Shown here: positions 1-5,770 of the stretch, piece by piece
How the letters are laid out: the number at the start of each line of letters is the position of its first letter
How positions within the stretch are numbered: position 1 is the stretch's first letter
NCBI GenBank assembly: GCA_027023165.1
Contig: JALVWX010000086.1
Span: 1 to 11,585, forward strand
Source of the DNA: Thermococcus sp.
Lineage (GTDB): Archaea; Methanobacteriota_B; Thermococci; Thermococcales; Thermococcaceae
Direction: 5' to 3'
DNA: 11,585 bases
Notes under the pieces: generated by a model
Databases searched by the model: none
Told to the model about the DNA's origin: nothing
What the model saw: the letters and a program-made list of their open reading frames with translations, nothing else
Made by a program: the position numbers and the translations under genes

Positions 1-33
1 AAAGGAAAAAGCCGAATTGCAACGGGTGATACC

Positions 34-336
34 ATGCTTGCCAAATACCCTTTTGAGTTGCCGAAGGACAGGCCCCTCACCAAGAGGGAAATCGCGCAGG
101 CCCTCCGCTGGGCTATCGAGGCGGAACTCGACGCGATAAGCTTCTATGAACAGCTGGCGGAACACATTGAAGATGAGAAAATCAAACACGTCTTCCTCGA
201 CGTTGCAAACGAGGAGAAAGAGCACTTCGGCGAGTTTCTGGCGGTTCTTTTCGCCGTTGATGAGGAGCTTGCGAAGTATATGAAGGAGGGCTTTGAGGAA
301 GTGGAAGAAGAGACCGGAATAAAGGTCAGCCTCTGA
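34..336 (+). CDS. Encapsulated-ferritin-like (EncFtn/Flp) protein, stand-alone
   Basis: A 100-aa all-helical protein. It closely resembles the N-terminal ferritin-like domain that in Pyrococcus furiosus is fused to the encapsulin shell protein (shared AELDAI, LDVA, EEK-H, GEF and GFEEV blocks). EncFtn proteins oxidise and store iron at a ferroxidase site formed between two subunits. The expected ligands are visible at E31, E61 and H64 (in EEKEH), with Y38/E39 nearby. The start is ATG at 34, preceded by GGGTGAT at 24-30. No shell domain follows: the frame stops at 336 and the next gene is a different ferritin-like protein, so an encapsulin partner, if any, lies outside the window. There is no evident cargo-loading tail beyond residue 95. 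A T-rich tract follows the stop. The ferritin-like fold is confident; the encapsulin link is inferred from similarity. Confidence 0.85.
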   Translation: MLAKYPFELPKDRPLTKREIAQALRWAIEAELDAISFYEQLAEHIEDEKIKHVFLDVANEEKEHFGEFLAVLFAVDEELAKYMKEGFEEVEEETGIKVSL

Positions 337-337
337 T

Positions 338-350
338 CCTTTCTTTTTGT
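338..350 (+). terminator. T-rich terminator after the EncFtn-like gene
   Basis: A pyrimidine tract (TCCTTTCTTTTTG) begins 2 nt after the stop codon. Thermococcales terminate at such oligo-T stretches without needing a hairpin. Confidence 0.45.
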
Positions 351-362
351 CATAGGGGAAGT

Positions 363-378
363 GTTATTAGGATTATAG
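363..378 (+). promoter_or_regulatory. Candidate TATA region for the second ferritin-like gene
   Basis: The stretch holds two TATA-like hexamers, GTTATTAG (363-370) and GATTATAG (371-378), 24-39 nt before the ATG at 402. Either could position a start site just before the ribosome-binding site at 392-397. It suggests this gene can be transcribed independently of the upstream gene. Which box is used cannot be told from sequence. Confidence 0.4.
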
Positions 379-401
379 AACACATAACTACGGTGATGTC
401 C

Positions 402-845
402 ATGTCTGAACCACTTGTTAAGCACGCGTATGAAACCGAGAAGAAGGCCGCCTCCAGTTACACCGACGGTTTGAGGCTCATAAGGGGCCAGGGACTGAGG
501 TACACGAAGGTTGAGGAGATAGTCGGAAGGATAGCGGTCGATACCGTGATACACAAGCACCTCATGGAGGCTATCTTGGATGCTCAAAAGGAGCTTGAAA
601 AGCTCGCCGGTGAAGGGCCTCTCTCGGAGGTTAAAGACGTTGAGCTTTCGCCGGAGCAGAAGGCCCTCGTGAAGCGCTTCGCCGAGATGCACCTCGAGAT
701 AGAGAAGGATATGATTCAGACCTACGAGAAAATGGCCGAGAAGATGACACACCCCCTCTTCAAGGGCATAGCAAAAGCTCTCGTCGAGAATGAGAGGGAG
801 CACCACAGGCTCCTAGCGGAGCTGATAGCGAAGTACAAGGAGTAA
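402..845 (+). CDS. Ferritin-like superfamily four-helix protein
   Basis: A 147-aa, highly charged helical protein with carboxylate/His motifs at the positions expected for a di-iron four-helix bundle: E13 in helix 1, D47-H51-H53 in helix 2, E99/E101 in helix 3, and E131-R-E-H134-H135 in helix 4. It lacks a C-terminal rubredoxin domain, so it is not a full rubrerythrin. The start was set at ATG 402 because GGTGAT (392-397) sits 4 nt upstream; GTG 393 and ATG 396 lie in that site and would add three residues. The stop codon ends at 845 and directly abuts the stop of the convergent gene at 846. The fold is supported; substrate (iron storage or peroxide reduction) is not known. Its position beside an EncFtn-like gene favours an iron/oxygen role. 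Confidence 0.75.
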   Translation: MSEPLVKHAYETEKKAASSYTDGLRLIRGQGLRYTKVEEIVGRIAVDTVIHKHLMEAILDAQKELEKLAGEGPLSEVKDVELSPEQKALVKRFAEMHLEIEKDMIQTYEKMAEKMTHPLFKGIAKALVENEREHHRLLAELIAKYKE

Positions 846-1892
846 TCACTCCAAGATCCTGAGGAGGTAGTTCCACTCTTCCCTTTCCCAAACCTCTTTC
901 GTTGTTATTACCACAAGGCTCCCGTTTGAGAGGTAGGCCAGATCCTTAAGGGTTGAGAGGAGCTTAAGCACGCTTTTGAAGTCGTTGTAGAGCTTCAGAA
1001 ACTCAGGGGTTTCGAGAACAACCACCCCGTGCTTCCCCATCTTCCTCGCCTCTCTAAAATACTGCGAGGAAATCTGGGTTATCCTATAAAGGGACGTTGG
1101 TGAAATAGTTTTGCTCCCCTCCACCGTGCTGATCCTGTAGCATATCCACCCATCAACGGGTTCCATTGTTCGGAGGAATGCGAGCACGGGGTAGTCTGTC
1201 AGGGATTCACTTATTCCCCCAAACCCCTCAGGTGTCGTTACGATGATCCCACGTGAGAGGGACAGTCTGGCTGATCCTCCGTTCTTAAACCTTTCAGGAT
1301 CAAGAAACCTCTCGCTGTATATCAGTTCGTAGTAGGCGTAAGCCATGAATGCCGCAATACCAGAGGAGATGTACACTGCCTGCTCCTCGTTTATAGTGCC
1401 GTTAAAGTGCACAAGGGGGTACAGCATGCTCATCACACCCGCGATGAAAATTGCGATGCCGAAGAGCTGCGCCTTCGATTTGTAATAGGAGGATAGGATC
1501 TCAATCAAAACGGCCCCGCTTATCACGAGCAGGGTCCCGGAAACGACGTAAGTTCCTCCCGGGCTTGCCTTCGCTATGCTTTCGATTAAACCGTACGCCA
1601 GGGGAAGGCTGGGCAGGGAGTAGTAGACCATCTTGGGGATTGAGGCTTCCGTCTCCTCAACAACTAGATGGAACATTCCTAAGAGTGTTAGGGCAGTCGC
1701 GATCCCCATTAGTATCGGATTGACATTTATCCCAACACCCATGGGAATGCTGGCCGGGAGCGTGGAACTCACAAGCCATCCCAAGGACAGATAAAGAGCA
1801 GACTTTCTGTGCCCCCTGAAGTAAACCGCTAGAAAAGCAAGCCCCGCGATAATTTTAACTGTCAAGATGAAGAGGAGGATAGTGCCCTCCAT
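846..1892 (-). CDS. Seven-TM protein with C-terminal DUF835 domain
   Basis: A 348-aa protein. Residues 1-195 contain about seven hydrophobic segments (roughly 4-24, 30-50, 57-77, 86-105, 115-136, 140-162, 172-190). Residues ~215-348 form a soluble domain resembling DUF835 (GIIVTTPEGF near the start, HGVVVLETPEFLKLYNDF in the middle, VVITTKEVWEREEW near the end). DUF835 is common in Thermococcales and resembles RecA-fold P-loop-lacking domains; its role is unknown, with signalling or redox sensing as guesses. The start is ATG 1892, preceded by GGGGT. It is transcribed on its own from a TATA box at about 1928-1936. The 3' end abuts the convergent ferritin-like gene with no intergenic base. Confidence 0.8.
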   Translation of the reverse strand: MEGTILLFILTVKIIAGLAFLAVYFRGHRKSALYLSLGWLVSSTLPASIPMGVGINVNPILMGIATALTLLGMFHLVVEETEASIPKMVYYSLPSLPLAYGLIESIAKASPGGTYVVSGTLLVISGAVLIEILSSYYKSKAQLFGIAIFIAGVMSMLYPLVHFNGTINEEQAVYISSGIAAFMAYAYYELIYSERFLDPERFKNGGSARLSLSRGIIVTTPEGFGGISESLTDYPVLAFLRTMEPVDGWICYRISTVEGSKTISPTSLYRITQISSQYFREARKMGKHGVVVLETPEFLKLYNDFKSVLKLLSTLKDLAYLSNGSLVVITTKEVWEREEWNYLLRILE

Positions 1893-1926
1893 ACTTTTAC
1901 CCCTTCTTTTTTATACGGCACAAAAA

Positions 1927-1961
1927 GTTATAAGTATTTTTGGACTGTTCGAAATACGAAC
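1927..1961 (-). promoter_or_regulatory. Promoter of the DUF835 gene with an upstream inverted repeat
   Basis: On the minus strand, AAAATACTTATAAC gives a TATA box about 38-45 nt before the ATG at 1892. Just upstream of it lies a perfect inverted repeat, GTTCG-AAATA-CGAAC (1947-1961), occupying the position where an archaeal activator or BRE-proximal repressor would bind. The half-site resembles CGAACC elements around the peroxiredoxin promoter. Confidence 0.5.
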
Positions 1962-1980
1962 CCAATTGCGTAACAAGAAG

Positions 1981-2088
1981 TTAAAAACGGATGAGAGCGG
2001 CCTTCACGGCCATTCCCAAAAGCTCCTCAAGCGAAAAGTCCTTAACCTTCTCGAGTGGAAGCCCCTCCTCAAACTCCGGCGGAACCAT
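1981..2088 (-). CDS. Small 35-aa acidic-start protein overlapping the DUF59 gene
   Basis: A short open frame reads MVPPEFEEGLPLEKVKDFSL and continues EELLGMAVKAALIRF to a TAA at 1981-1983. ATG 2088 is chosen because GGTGAT (2093-2098 on the minus strand) precedes it by 4 nt, the spacing used by other genes here. ATG 2094 is an in-frame alternative adding two residues, but it overlaps that site. The gene overlaps the last 20 nt of the upstream DUF59 gene in another frame, so it is probably translationally coupled as the third cistron of the operon starting at 2810. The protein would be a Pro/Glu-rich strand followed by one amphipathic helix. Function unknown. Real coding is supported by the start signal and biased, protein-like composition; conservation is untested. 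Confidence 0.6.
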   Translation of the reverse strand: MVPPEFEEGLPLEKVKDFSLEELLGMAVKAALIRF

Positions 2089-2449
2089 CTTCATCACCCC
2101 ATTCTTCGAGCAGAAGCCCTATCTCGTTATACGCTTCAACTCTCTTGAACCCGTCCTTCCTGAGAACCTCAACGATGTCCCGCAAAATCCTCCTCTGGAT
2201 GTTCACCGCTATGCTCTGGCAGAAGTGGCACTCCGGCGTTGAGCGAGCGAGCAGAAGAAAGACCTGAACCTTTTTTTCTTCAACGGTCAGGCCGTACAAA
2301 AGGCCTTCGTCCACGATGTTAAGTTCGGTCTCGGGGTCCTTTACGGAGCGCAAGATCTCGACAACGCGCCTCACTTCGGGCGGAAGGTCTTCCCTTGGGC
2401 CTTTCTTCGGCTTTTTGGCGGGTCTTTTGAATATCCCGAGAAGCCCCAT
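2069..2449 (-). CDS. DUF59/MIP18 (PaaD/SufT-like) protein
   Basis: A 126-aa protein: a basic, Pro/Lys-rich N-terminus (residues 1-20), then a DUF59 domain with the family hallmark VKDPETELNIVDEGLLYGL (36-54). A CHFC pair (C74, C77) sits where the conserved reactive cysteine of MIP18-type proteins lies. DUF59 proteins assist maturation of iron-sulfur proteins, or act as parts of ring hydroxylase assembly; an Fe-S maturation role here is an inference. ATG 2449 is separated from the upstream TGA (2451-2453) by a single base, so translation is probably coupled. The tail (GDEDGSAGV) is acidic and overlaps the small downstream gene. Iron-sulfur or thiol chemistry would fit the redox neighbourhood. 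Confidence 0.8.
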   Translation of the reverse strand: MGLLGIFKRPAKKPKKGPREDLPPEVRRVVEILRSVKDPETELNIVDEGLLYGLTVEEKKVQVFLLLARSTPECHFCQSIAVNIQRRILRDIVEVLRKDGFKRVEAYNEIGLLLEEWGDEDGSAGV

Positions 2450-2450
2450 C

Positions 2451-2810
2451 TCAGGCCCGCTCCGCGCTTATGTCCTCCCATTTGTAGCCCTTTTTGTTTT
2501 CAAAAATGCCGACGATGTTGTTCTTGAGATCGTAGATGTAAACGTTCTGGAACCTCACGAGGGCGAAGCGCTCCATTATGTCCCCAACTATCTTGGAATA
2601 GGCTATCGCACTCTCGCCGGTTATGTTGTACTCCGCGTGGCTCTCGAAGTTGAGCCATATCTTGAGGGTGTCCTCGCTAACTTCCAGGCCGGCTATAACA
2701 CCGGAGTCAAGGACGTCCCCTCCGGTGATGGGGTCCTTTACCTTGGCCAGCTCATCAAGGACTGGCTTGTAGTGCTCGGGCCACTCACGATCCGGCATGT
2801 AAACTTTCAC
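2451..2810 (-). CDS. Divergent DUF59-like protein lacking cysteine
   Basis: A 119-aa protein whose core (LAKVKDPITGGDVLDSGVIAGL, residues ~21-42) aligns with the DUF59 hallmark of the next gene. It contains no cysteine, so it cannot carry the thiol chemistry or metal ligation attributed to the family. It may be a structural partner of the adjacent Cys-containing paralogue. The start is GTG 2810, with GGTGA about 4-8 nt upstream; ATG 2798 is the alternative. It is the first gene of a three-gene operon. Family assignment is moderately sure, function unknown. Confidence 0.7.
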   Translation of the reverse strand: MKVYMPDREWPEHYKPVLDELAKVKDPITGGDVLDSGVIAGLEVSEDTLKIWLNFESHAEYNITGESAIAYSKIVGDIMERFALVRFQNVYIYDLKNNIVGIFENKKGYKWEDISAERA

Positions 2811-2842
2811 TTTGTTTCACCATCCTTTCCTACGGGTGCACG

Positions 2843-2850
2843 GTTATAAG
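2843..2850 (-). promoter_or_regulatory. TATA box of the DUF59 operon
   Basis: CTTATAAC on the minus strand, about 33-40 nt before GTG 2810, is a good Thermococcales TATA box. It overlaps the TAA stop of the upstream membrane-protein gene (2844-2846), so the promoter is embedded in that gene's end. Confidence 0.55.
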
Positions 2851-3443
2851 CCTTCCTGGGCAGAAGTGTGGAGCACCCCCTCCAACAGGTGGAGGCGGAG
2901 AAGGGCAGAGAGCCAGAGGAGCTGCGAGAGCAAGTAAAGCAGGGAAACGTAGAAATCACCCCAGTTCAGAACGTTCAGGAGGAAAAAGGCGGTGAAAATC
3001 CACGCCGCAGCCCTGGAAACCCCCGAAATCCACGAGGGAATGTGAACGTAAAAAGCCAGCGCGTTTATGAGGAGCAGGATCGAGACGACGGAAAACGATT
3101 CCATCACAACGGTTCGGTTTCCTCCGTCCAAGACTAAGGCCGCTCCCACAACCGCCACCTGAAGGAGAACCTCCATGTTCGCTCTCACGAGGCCGCTCTC
3201 GGAGAGGGCGTAGCCTATTAGAACCGGGCCGAGCACTATGGCCCACCCAACGGCACTGCCGCCCGATGGAATCCCCGGCAGAAATCCCAGTGCCGTTAAC
3301 AGTCCGCCGGCGAGAACCAGCCATGAGAGGCCTTTTCTCCGGAGATGCCTGCGTTCAACGATCCTCGCCAGATTCCACGTCAGGAGTATGCCCAAAAGGG
3401 ACAGCACGCCGCCGAAGGCCATGACCTGAGAATACGCTTCCAT
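2844..3443 (-). CDS. Polytopic membrane protein of unknown function
   Basis: A 199-aa, strongly hydrophobic protein with about seven predicted membrane segments (roughly residues 5-27, 38-57, 63-83, 92-106, 116-134, 142-160, 165-185). A basic cytoplasmic-type loop (RIVERRHLRRKG, ~27-38) follows the first. I recognise no family. ATG 3443 is chosen because GGTGAT at 3451-3456 lies 7 nt upstream; the in-frame start at 3455 overlaps that site. It has its own TATA box. The overall layout (seven TM, ~200 aa) resembles the membrane half of the DUF835 protein nearby, which may be coincidental. Confidence 0.7.
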   Translation of the reverse strand: MEAYSQVMAFGGVLSLLGILLTWNLARIVERRHLRRKGLSWLVLAGGLLTALGFLPGIPSGGSAVGWAIVLGPVLIGYALSESGLVRANMEVLLQVAVVGAALVLDGGNRTVVMESFSVVSILLLINALAFYVHIPSWISGVSRAAAWIFTAFFLLNVLNWGDFYVSLLYLLSQLLWLSALLRLHLLEGVLHTSAQEGL

Positions 3444-3484
3444 ATTGACCATCACCAGGGAAATGTAGGTAGGAATCTACTCCT

Positions 3485-3498
3485 AGGTTAATAAACCT
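3485..3498 (-). promoter_or_regulatory. TATA box inside an AGGTT/AACCT inverted repeat
   Basis: Minus-strand GTTTATTAA, about 45-53 nt before ATG 3443, forms the TATA element. It is enclosed in a perfect inverted repeat AGGTT-AATA-AACCT (3485-3498), a possible operator that would compete with TBP. Confidence 0.45.
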
Positions 3499-3510
3499 GC
3501 CGATAGGCAT

Positions 3511-3528
3511 GGAAAAGAAAGAAGGAAA
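3511..3528 (-). terminator. T-rich terminator of the rubredoxin-SOR operon
   Basis: Immediately after the SOR stop the minus strand reads TTTCCTTCTTTCTTTTCC, a typical archaeal pyrimidine terminator. Confidence 0.5.
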
Positions 3529-3876
3529 TCACTCGAGCTGAACCTCGCTCTCCCAGAGGCCGTGGATGTTGCAGTAGCTCAGGGCGTAGAGCTTGCCCTT
3601 CTTCTCTGTCCTGAAGAAAAAGACCGCCCGCGGCTCGGTGAGCGGGTCGCCGTGGTTGGTGAAGGCAACCCTGCCGACGAGAATCGGGAAGTTCTCTCCC
3701 TCTGGGTGGAAGTATAACTCGATCCAGGCAATGTGGTGCTCTGGAGTATTCGGGTGCGGTATCTCCTTTCCAACACTGACCTCGACCTTGACGAGGTCGC
3801 CGTTCTTCTCGTACTCTATAACGGGGACGTGCTTTTCTCCTTTCCAGTCTCCACTCTTTATGGTTCCGCTAAGCAT
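3529..3876 (-). CDS. sor: Superoxide reductase (1Fe-SOR, neelaredoxin type)
   Basis: SOR reduces superoxide to hydrogen peroxide in the cytoplasm without making oxygen, taking electrons from rubredoxin. This 115-aa protein has all expected active-site residues: E14 and H16 (GEKHVP), H41 and H47 (EIPHPNTPEHH), C102 and H105 (SYCNIHGLW), giving the His4-Cys iron site plus the E14/K15 pair that guides substrate. It is about nine residues shorter than P. furiosus SOR because the loop around residues 75-81 is contracted (HGDPLTEP). ATG 3876 is preceded by GAGGTG (3883-3888) with 6-nt spacing; GTG 3885 overlaps that site. It is the second gene of an operon with rubredoxin, whose stop lies in the SOR ribosome-binding site. 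Confidence 0.96.
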   Translation of the reverse strand: MLSGTIKSGDWKGEKHVPVIEYEKNGDLVKVEVSVGKEIPHPNTPEHHIAWIELYFHPEGENFPILVGRVAFTNHGDPLTEPRAVFFFRTEKKGKLYALSYCNIHGLWESEVQLE

Positions 3877-3886
3877 CTCAACCACC

Positions 3887-4048
3887 TCACTCTATTTTTT
3901 CAAACATGTCCTTGGGAGCGCCACAGAGCGGGCAGACCCAGTCGTCCGGAAGATCTTCAAACTTAGTTCCCGGCCCTATCCCGCTTTCGGGATCGCCTTC
4001 GTCCTCATCATAGATGTAGCCACAAACTATGCACTTCCACTTCGCCAT
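3887..4048 (-). CDS. rub: Rubredoxin
   Basis: A 53-aa one-iron electron carrier. The four iron-ligating cysteines are C6/C9 (CIVCGYIYD) and C39/C42 (CPLCGAP), with the family core [20 protein letters not shown] between them. It passes electrons to SOR (next gene) and rubrerythrin (upstream gene), the arrangement known from P. furiosus, where the same three genes occur in the same order. ATG 4048 has GGTGA about 6 nt upstream. The TGA (3887-3889) overlaps the SOR ribosome-binding site, implying co-translation. The physiological reductase in Pyrococcus, NROR, is present here only as a pseudogene (4730-5730). Confidence 0.97.
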   Translation of the reverse strand: MAKWKCIVCGYIYDEDEGDPESGIGPGTKFEDLPDDWVCPLCGAPKDMFEKIE

Positions 4049-4080
4049 TTTCTTTCACCATTCTAACGTTATTAGGCCGT

Positions 4081-4106
4081 CCTTATAAGGTTTGTGGTTC
4101 AAACCT
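4081..4106 (-). promoter_or_regulatory. Rubredoxin-SOR promoter with overlapping inverted repeat
   Basis: The minus strand has TATA box CCTTATAAGG (4081-4090), ~35-42 nt before ATG 4048. A perfect 7-bp-arm inverted repeat, AGGTTTG-TGGTT-CAAACCT (4088-4106), starts at the upstream edge of the TATA box and covers the BRE region, a strong candidate for a regulator binding site. It also contains the shorter GGTT-CA-AACC at 4096-4105. Confidence 0.6.
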
Positions 4107-4113
4107 GTAGAAT

Positions 4114-4127
4114 GGAAAAACGAAAGA
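4114..4127 (-). terminator. T-rich terminator after rubrerythrin
   Basis: The minus strand reads TCTTTCGTTTTTCC directly after the rubrerythrin stop. It separates this transcript from the rubredoxin-SOR promoter just downstream. Confidence 0.45.
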
Positions 4128-4128
4128 A

Positions 4129-4644
4129 TCACTCAAAGACTATGAACTTCTCCCGCGGAGCACCGCAGACAGGGCAGTACTCAGGAGCCTCATCGACGGC
4201 AGTGTAACCGCAAACGGGGCAGATGTAGACCTTCTTTATCTCGATGTCCTCACCGCTCTCGGCCTTCTCTCTGGCTTTCTTGTAAAGCTCCGCGTGTATC
4301 TTCTCGGCCTCGAGGGAGTAGTGTGTCGTTCTCACCGCGTCCTTCTCGCCCTGGAACTCGGCGGCGTTCTTGAAGACCGGGTACATCTCCTCGACCTCGT
4401 AGGTCTCGCCCTCTATTCCCGCCTGGAGGTTCTCGGGAGTCTTGCCGAGGTTTCCAAGGGCTATGAAGTGGTTCTTCGCGTGGACGAACTCTGCATGGGC
4501 TATAGCCCTGAAAAGTTTGGCTATGTTGGGAAAGCCCTCTCTTTCGGCCTGTTCGGCAAAGATTAGGTATTTCATGTGGGCCATACTCTCCCCGGCGAAG
4601 GCGTCTTCCAAAAACTTTCGGGTCATGGCTCTTCTGACAACCAT
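4129..4644 (-). CDS. rbr: Rubrerythrin
   Basis: Rubrerythrin reduces hydrogen peroxide to water with electrons from rubredoxin, completing the SOR pathway. The 171-aa protein has an N-terminal ferritin-like di-iron domain (residues ~5-135; EDAFAGESMAHMKY, AIAHAEFVHAKNH, AAEFQGEKDAVRTTHYSLEAEKIHAELY). The C-terminal rubredoxin-like domain has iron cysteines C142, C145, C157 and C160 (CPVCGYT...CPVCGAP). Length and order match P. furiosus rubrerythrin. ATG 4644 is chosen: AAGGTGG lies 6 nt upstream, while TTG 4650 would fall inside the spacer. It is a single gene upstream of rubredoxin-SOR and downstream of the NROR pseudogene on the same strand, and has its own promoter. Confidence 0.96.
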   Translation of the reverse strand: MVVRRAMTRKFLEDAFAGESMAHMKYLIFAEQAEREGFPNIAKLFRAIAHAEFVHAKNHFIALGNLGKTPENLQAGIEGETYEVEEMYPVFKNAAEFQGEKDAVRTTHYSLEAEKIHAELYKKAREKAESGEDIEIKKVYICPVCGYTAVDEAPEYCPVCGAPREKFIVFE

Positions 4645-4675
4645 CTTCAACCACCTTGTAGTGCACTGCAGTATG

Positions 4676-4711
4676 GTTTAGAACACGAACGTATATAATG
4701 GTTTCCAAACC
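4676..4711 (-). promoter_or_regulatory. Rubrerythrin promoter with operator-like sequences
   Basis: The minus strand gives TATA box ATTATATAC (4691-4699), ~45-55 nt before ATG 4644. Upstream lies GGTTT-CC-AAACC (4700-4711) as an inverted repeat, partly overlapping AAACC-AAA-GGTTT (4707-4719). Between TATA box and expected start lies GTTTAGAAC (4676-4684), which fits the GTTn3AAC core reported for the sulfur/redox regulator SurR of Pyrococcus; a single short match like this can occur by chance. Confidence 0.5.
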
Positions 4712-4729
4712 AAAGGTTTTGAATGGCCT

Positions 4730-5730
4730 TCAGTTGGAGAGAATGGCATCCCTAATTTCCTTTTCGAGCCTTGGGGCTTTCTGAAGGTTCTCAAATACAA
4801 CGGCGCCGATTGATTTCTCCCCACTGTAGAAAACCTTGGTTTCGTCATCGAGCTACCTTTCGTCACCGCGGGTTCTTCCAATCAGGGCGATGCTCAGGTC
4901 GGCGAACTTGGAGACTGCAGAGCGAAAGTTGAAGTCGTAGCGGTCTTCCTTTCCCATCAAGAGGTTCACCAGAACCTTGCCTGTTTCACCGCTTCCCTCG
5001 CGGCTCCAGAGATTATACCATCTGCTCCGCGCAGTCCCCTATCGCGTAAACTCCCTCCGCCGAGGTGCTGAAGCGGTCATCTATGAGGATCCCCCACCCC
5101 GCCTGGATTCCGCTCCTGACGGCGATTTCTTTGTTTGGGACTACTCCATAGGCGCATACATTGAGCCTTCCCGGGATATAGTCTCCATCCGTGTTCAGAC
5201 CCCCTTCATCGGCTCTTACAATCTCCGTTCCAAGGTGGAACTCAACTTCGATGCTCCCCAGTTCCTCCCCCAGCAGCATTCTGCTCAGCTCTTCGTCGAG
5301 TCCGAGGAGGGTTTTCCGCCTGTGAACCAGCTTAACCCTGTAGCCTGCCTTTGCAAGGTTCCCGGTCAGTTCGAGGGCTATGAAGCCGCCGCCGAGGATC
5401 GTTACCTCCCCTTTATCCGCTTTGCATCGGTTAGTGTTCTGAGGATGAGTATGTGTTCCCTGCCGGGAGCGGTTGGCTCCCTTGCCCCTCCCCCGTGGCG
5501 AGAATCAGGAGATCGTAGTCCAGCTCACCCCCAGACATGACGAGAACCCTTCTGGCCTGGTCTATAAGGAGAGCTTTTTCGCCGAGCCTGAGGGAGATTC
5601 TTCTCTCCTCGTACCAGCCGGCAGAATAGGGAAACAGCTTCCCCTCCGGCAGGAAGCCAGCTATGTAGTGGCCCAGCATCGGCTTGGAGTAGCGGGAAAG
5701 GTTTTCCCGGTCAATGATCGTTACTTTTTT
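4730..5730 (-). pseudogene. NAD(P)H:rubredoxin oxidoreductase (NROR), decayed and 5'-truncated
   Basis: Translating the minus strand piecewise recovers most of an NROR-type FAD/NAD protein: KKVTIIDRENLSRYSKPMLG and IAGFLPEGKLFPYSAGWYEE near the start, TILGGGFIALELTGNLAKAG (the NAD-binding GxGxxG-type loop), GILIDDRFSTSAEGVYAIGD (the second FAD motif), and [20 protein letters not shown] near the end. These pieces lie in different frames: breaks occur near 5460-5480, near 5415, near 5015-5030 and near 4955-4975. A TAG (4853-4855) stands where the family has a Trp codon. About 25-28 N-terminal residues, including the first FAD-binding GxGxxG, are missing because the sequence runs into transposon-derived DNA at ~5735. 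In P. furiosus this enzyme (about 359 aa) supplies electrons to rubredoxin. It cannot make a working product here. Confidence 0.9.
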
Positions 5731-5734
5731 CTTT

Positions 5735-5770
5735 TGAAAGCCTCGCCCTTCAGGGCGGGGAGGAGGTCAG
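5735..5770 (+). mobile_element. Right-end relic of an IS200/IS605-family (TnpB-type) element
   Basis: The segment contains an 8-bp stem CCTCGCCC (5741-5748) / GGGCGGGG (5753-5760) with a TTCA loop and one G-U pair, followed by AGGAGGTCAG. This is the hairpin plus terminal sequence that I recognise at right ends of IS605-type elements in archaea and thermophilic bacteria. No tnpA or tnpB sequence and no left end remain. The terminal TCAG is followed at once by MsrA coding sequence, so the original insertion was inside the msrA gene. On the other side the relic meets codon ~27 of the NROR pseudogene. In intact elements this end also encodes the 3' part of the TnpB guide RNA; only a fraction of that scaffold survives. 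Confidence 0.75.

Noticed and set aside
1..33. 3' end of an upstream gene (a frame ending with TGA at 27-29, ...PNCNG)
   Set aside because: Only nine codons are visible; the overlap of that TGA with the ribosome-binding site is suggestive but cannot be supported.
144..806. Minus-strand open frame of 220 codons across both ferritin-like genes
   Set aside because: It runs antisense to two genes with clear ferritin-like motifs and start signals, and its translation shows no recognisable domain.
4977..5540. Plus-strand open frame of 187 codons over the NROR pseudogene
   Set aside because: Antisense shadow; the minus strand carries recognisable NROR segments in this whole interval.
5741..5760. 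GC hairpin as an intrinsic transcription terminator
   Set aside because: It is followed by purines (AGGAGGTCAG), not a T-tract, and matches the transposon end better.
5735..5770. A functional TnpB guide RNA gene
   Set aside because: Only the terminal hairpin remains; the long upstream scaffold and any tnpB are missing, so function is not credible.
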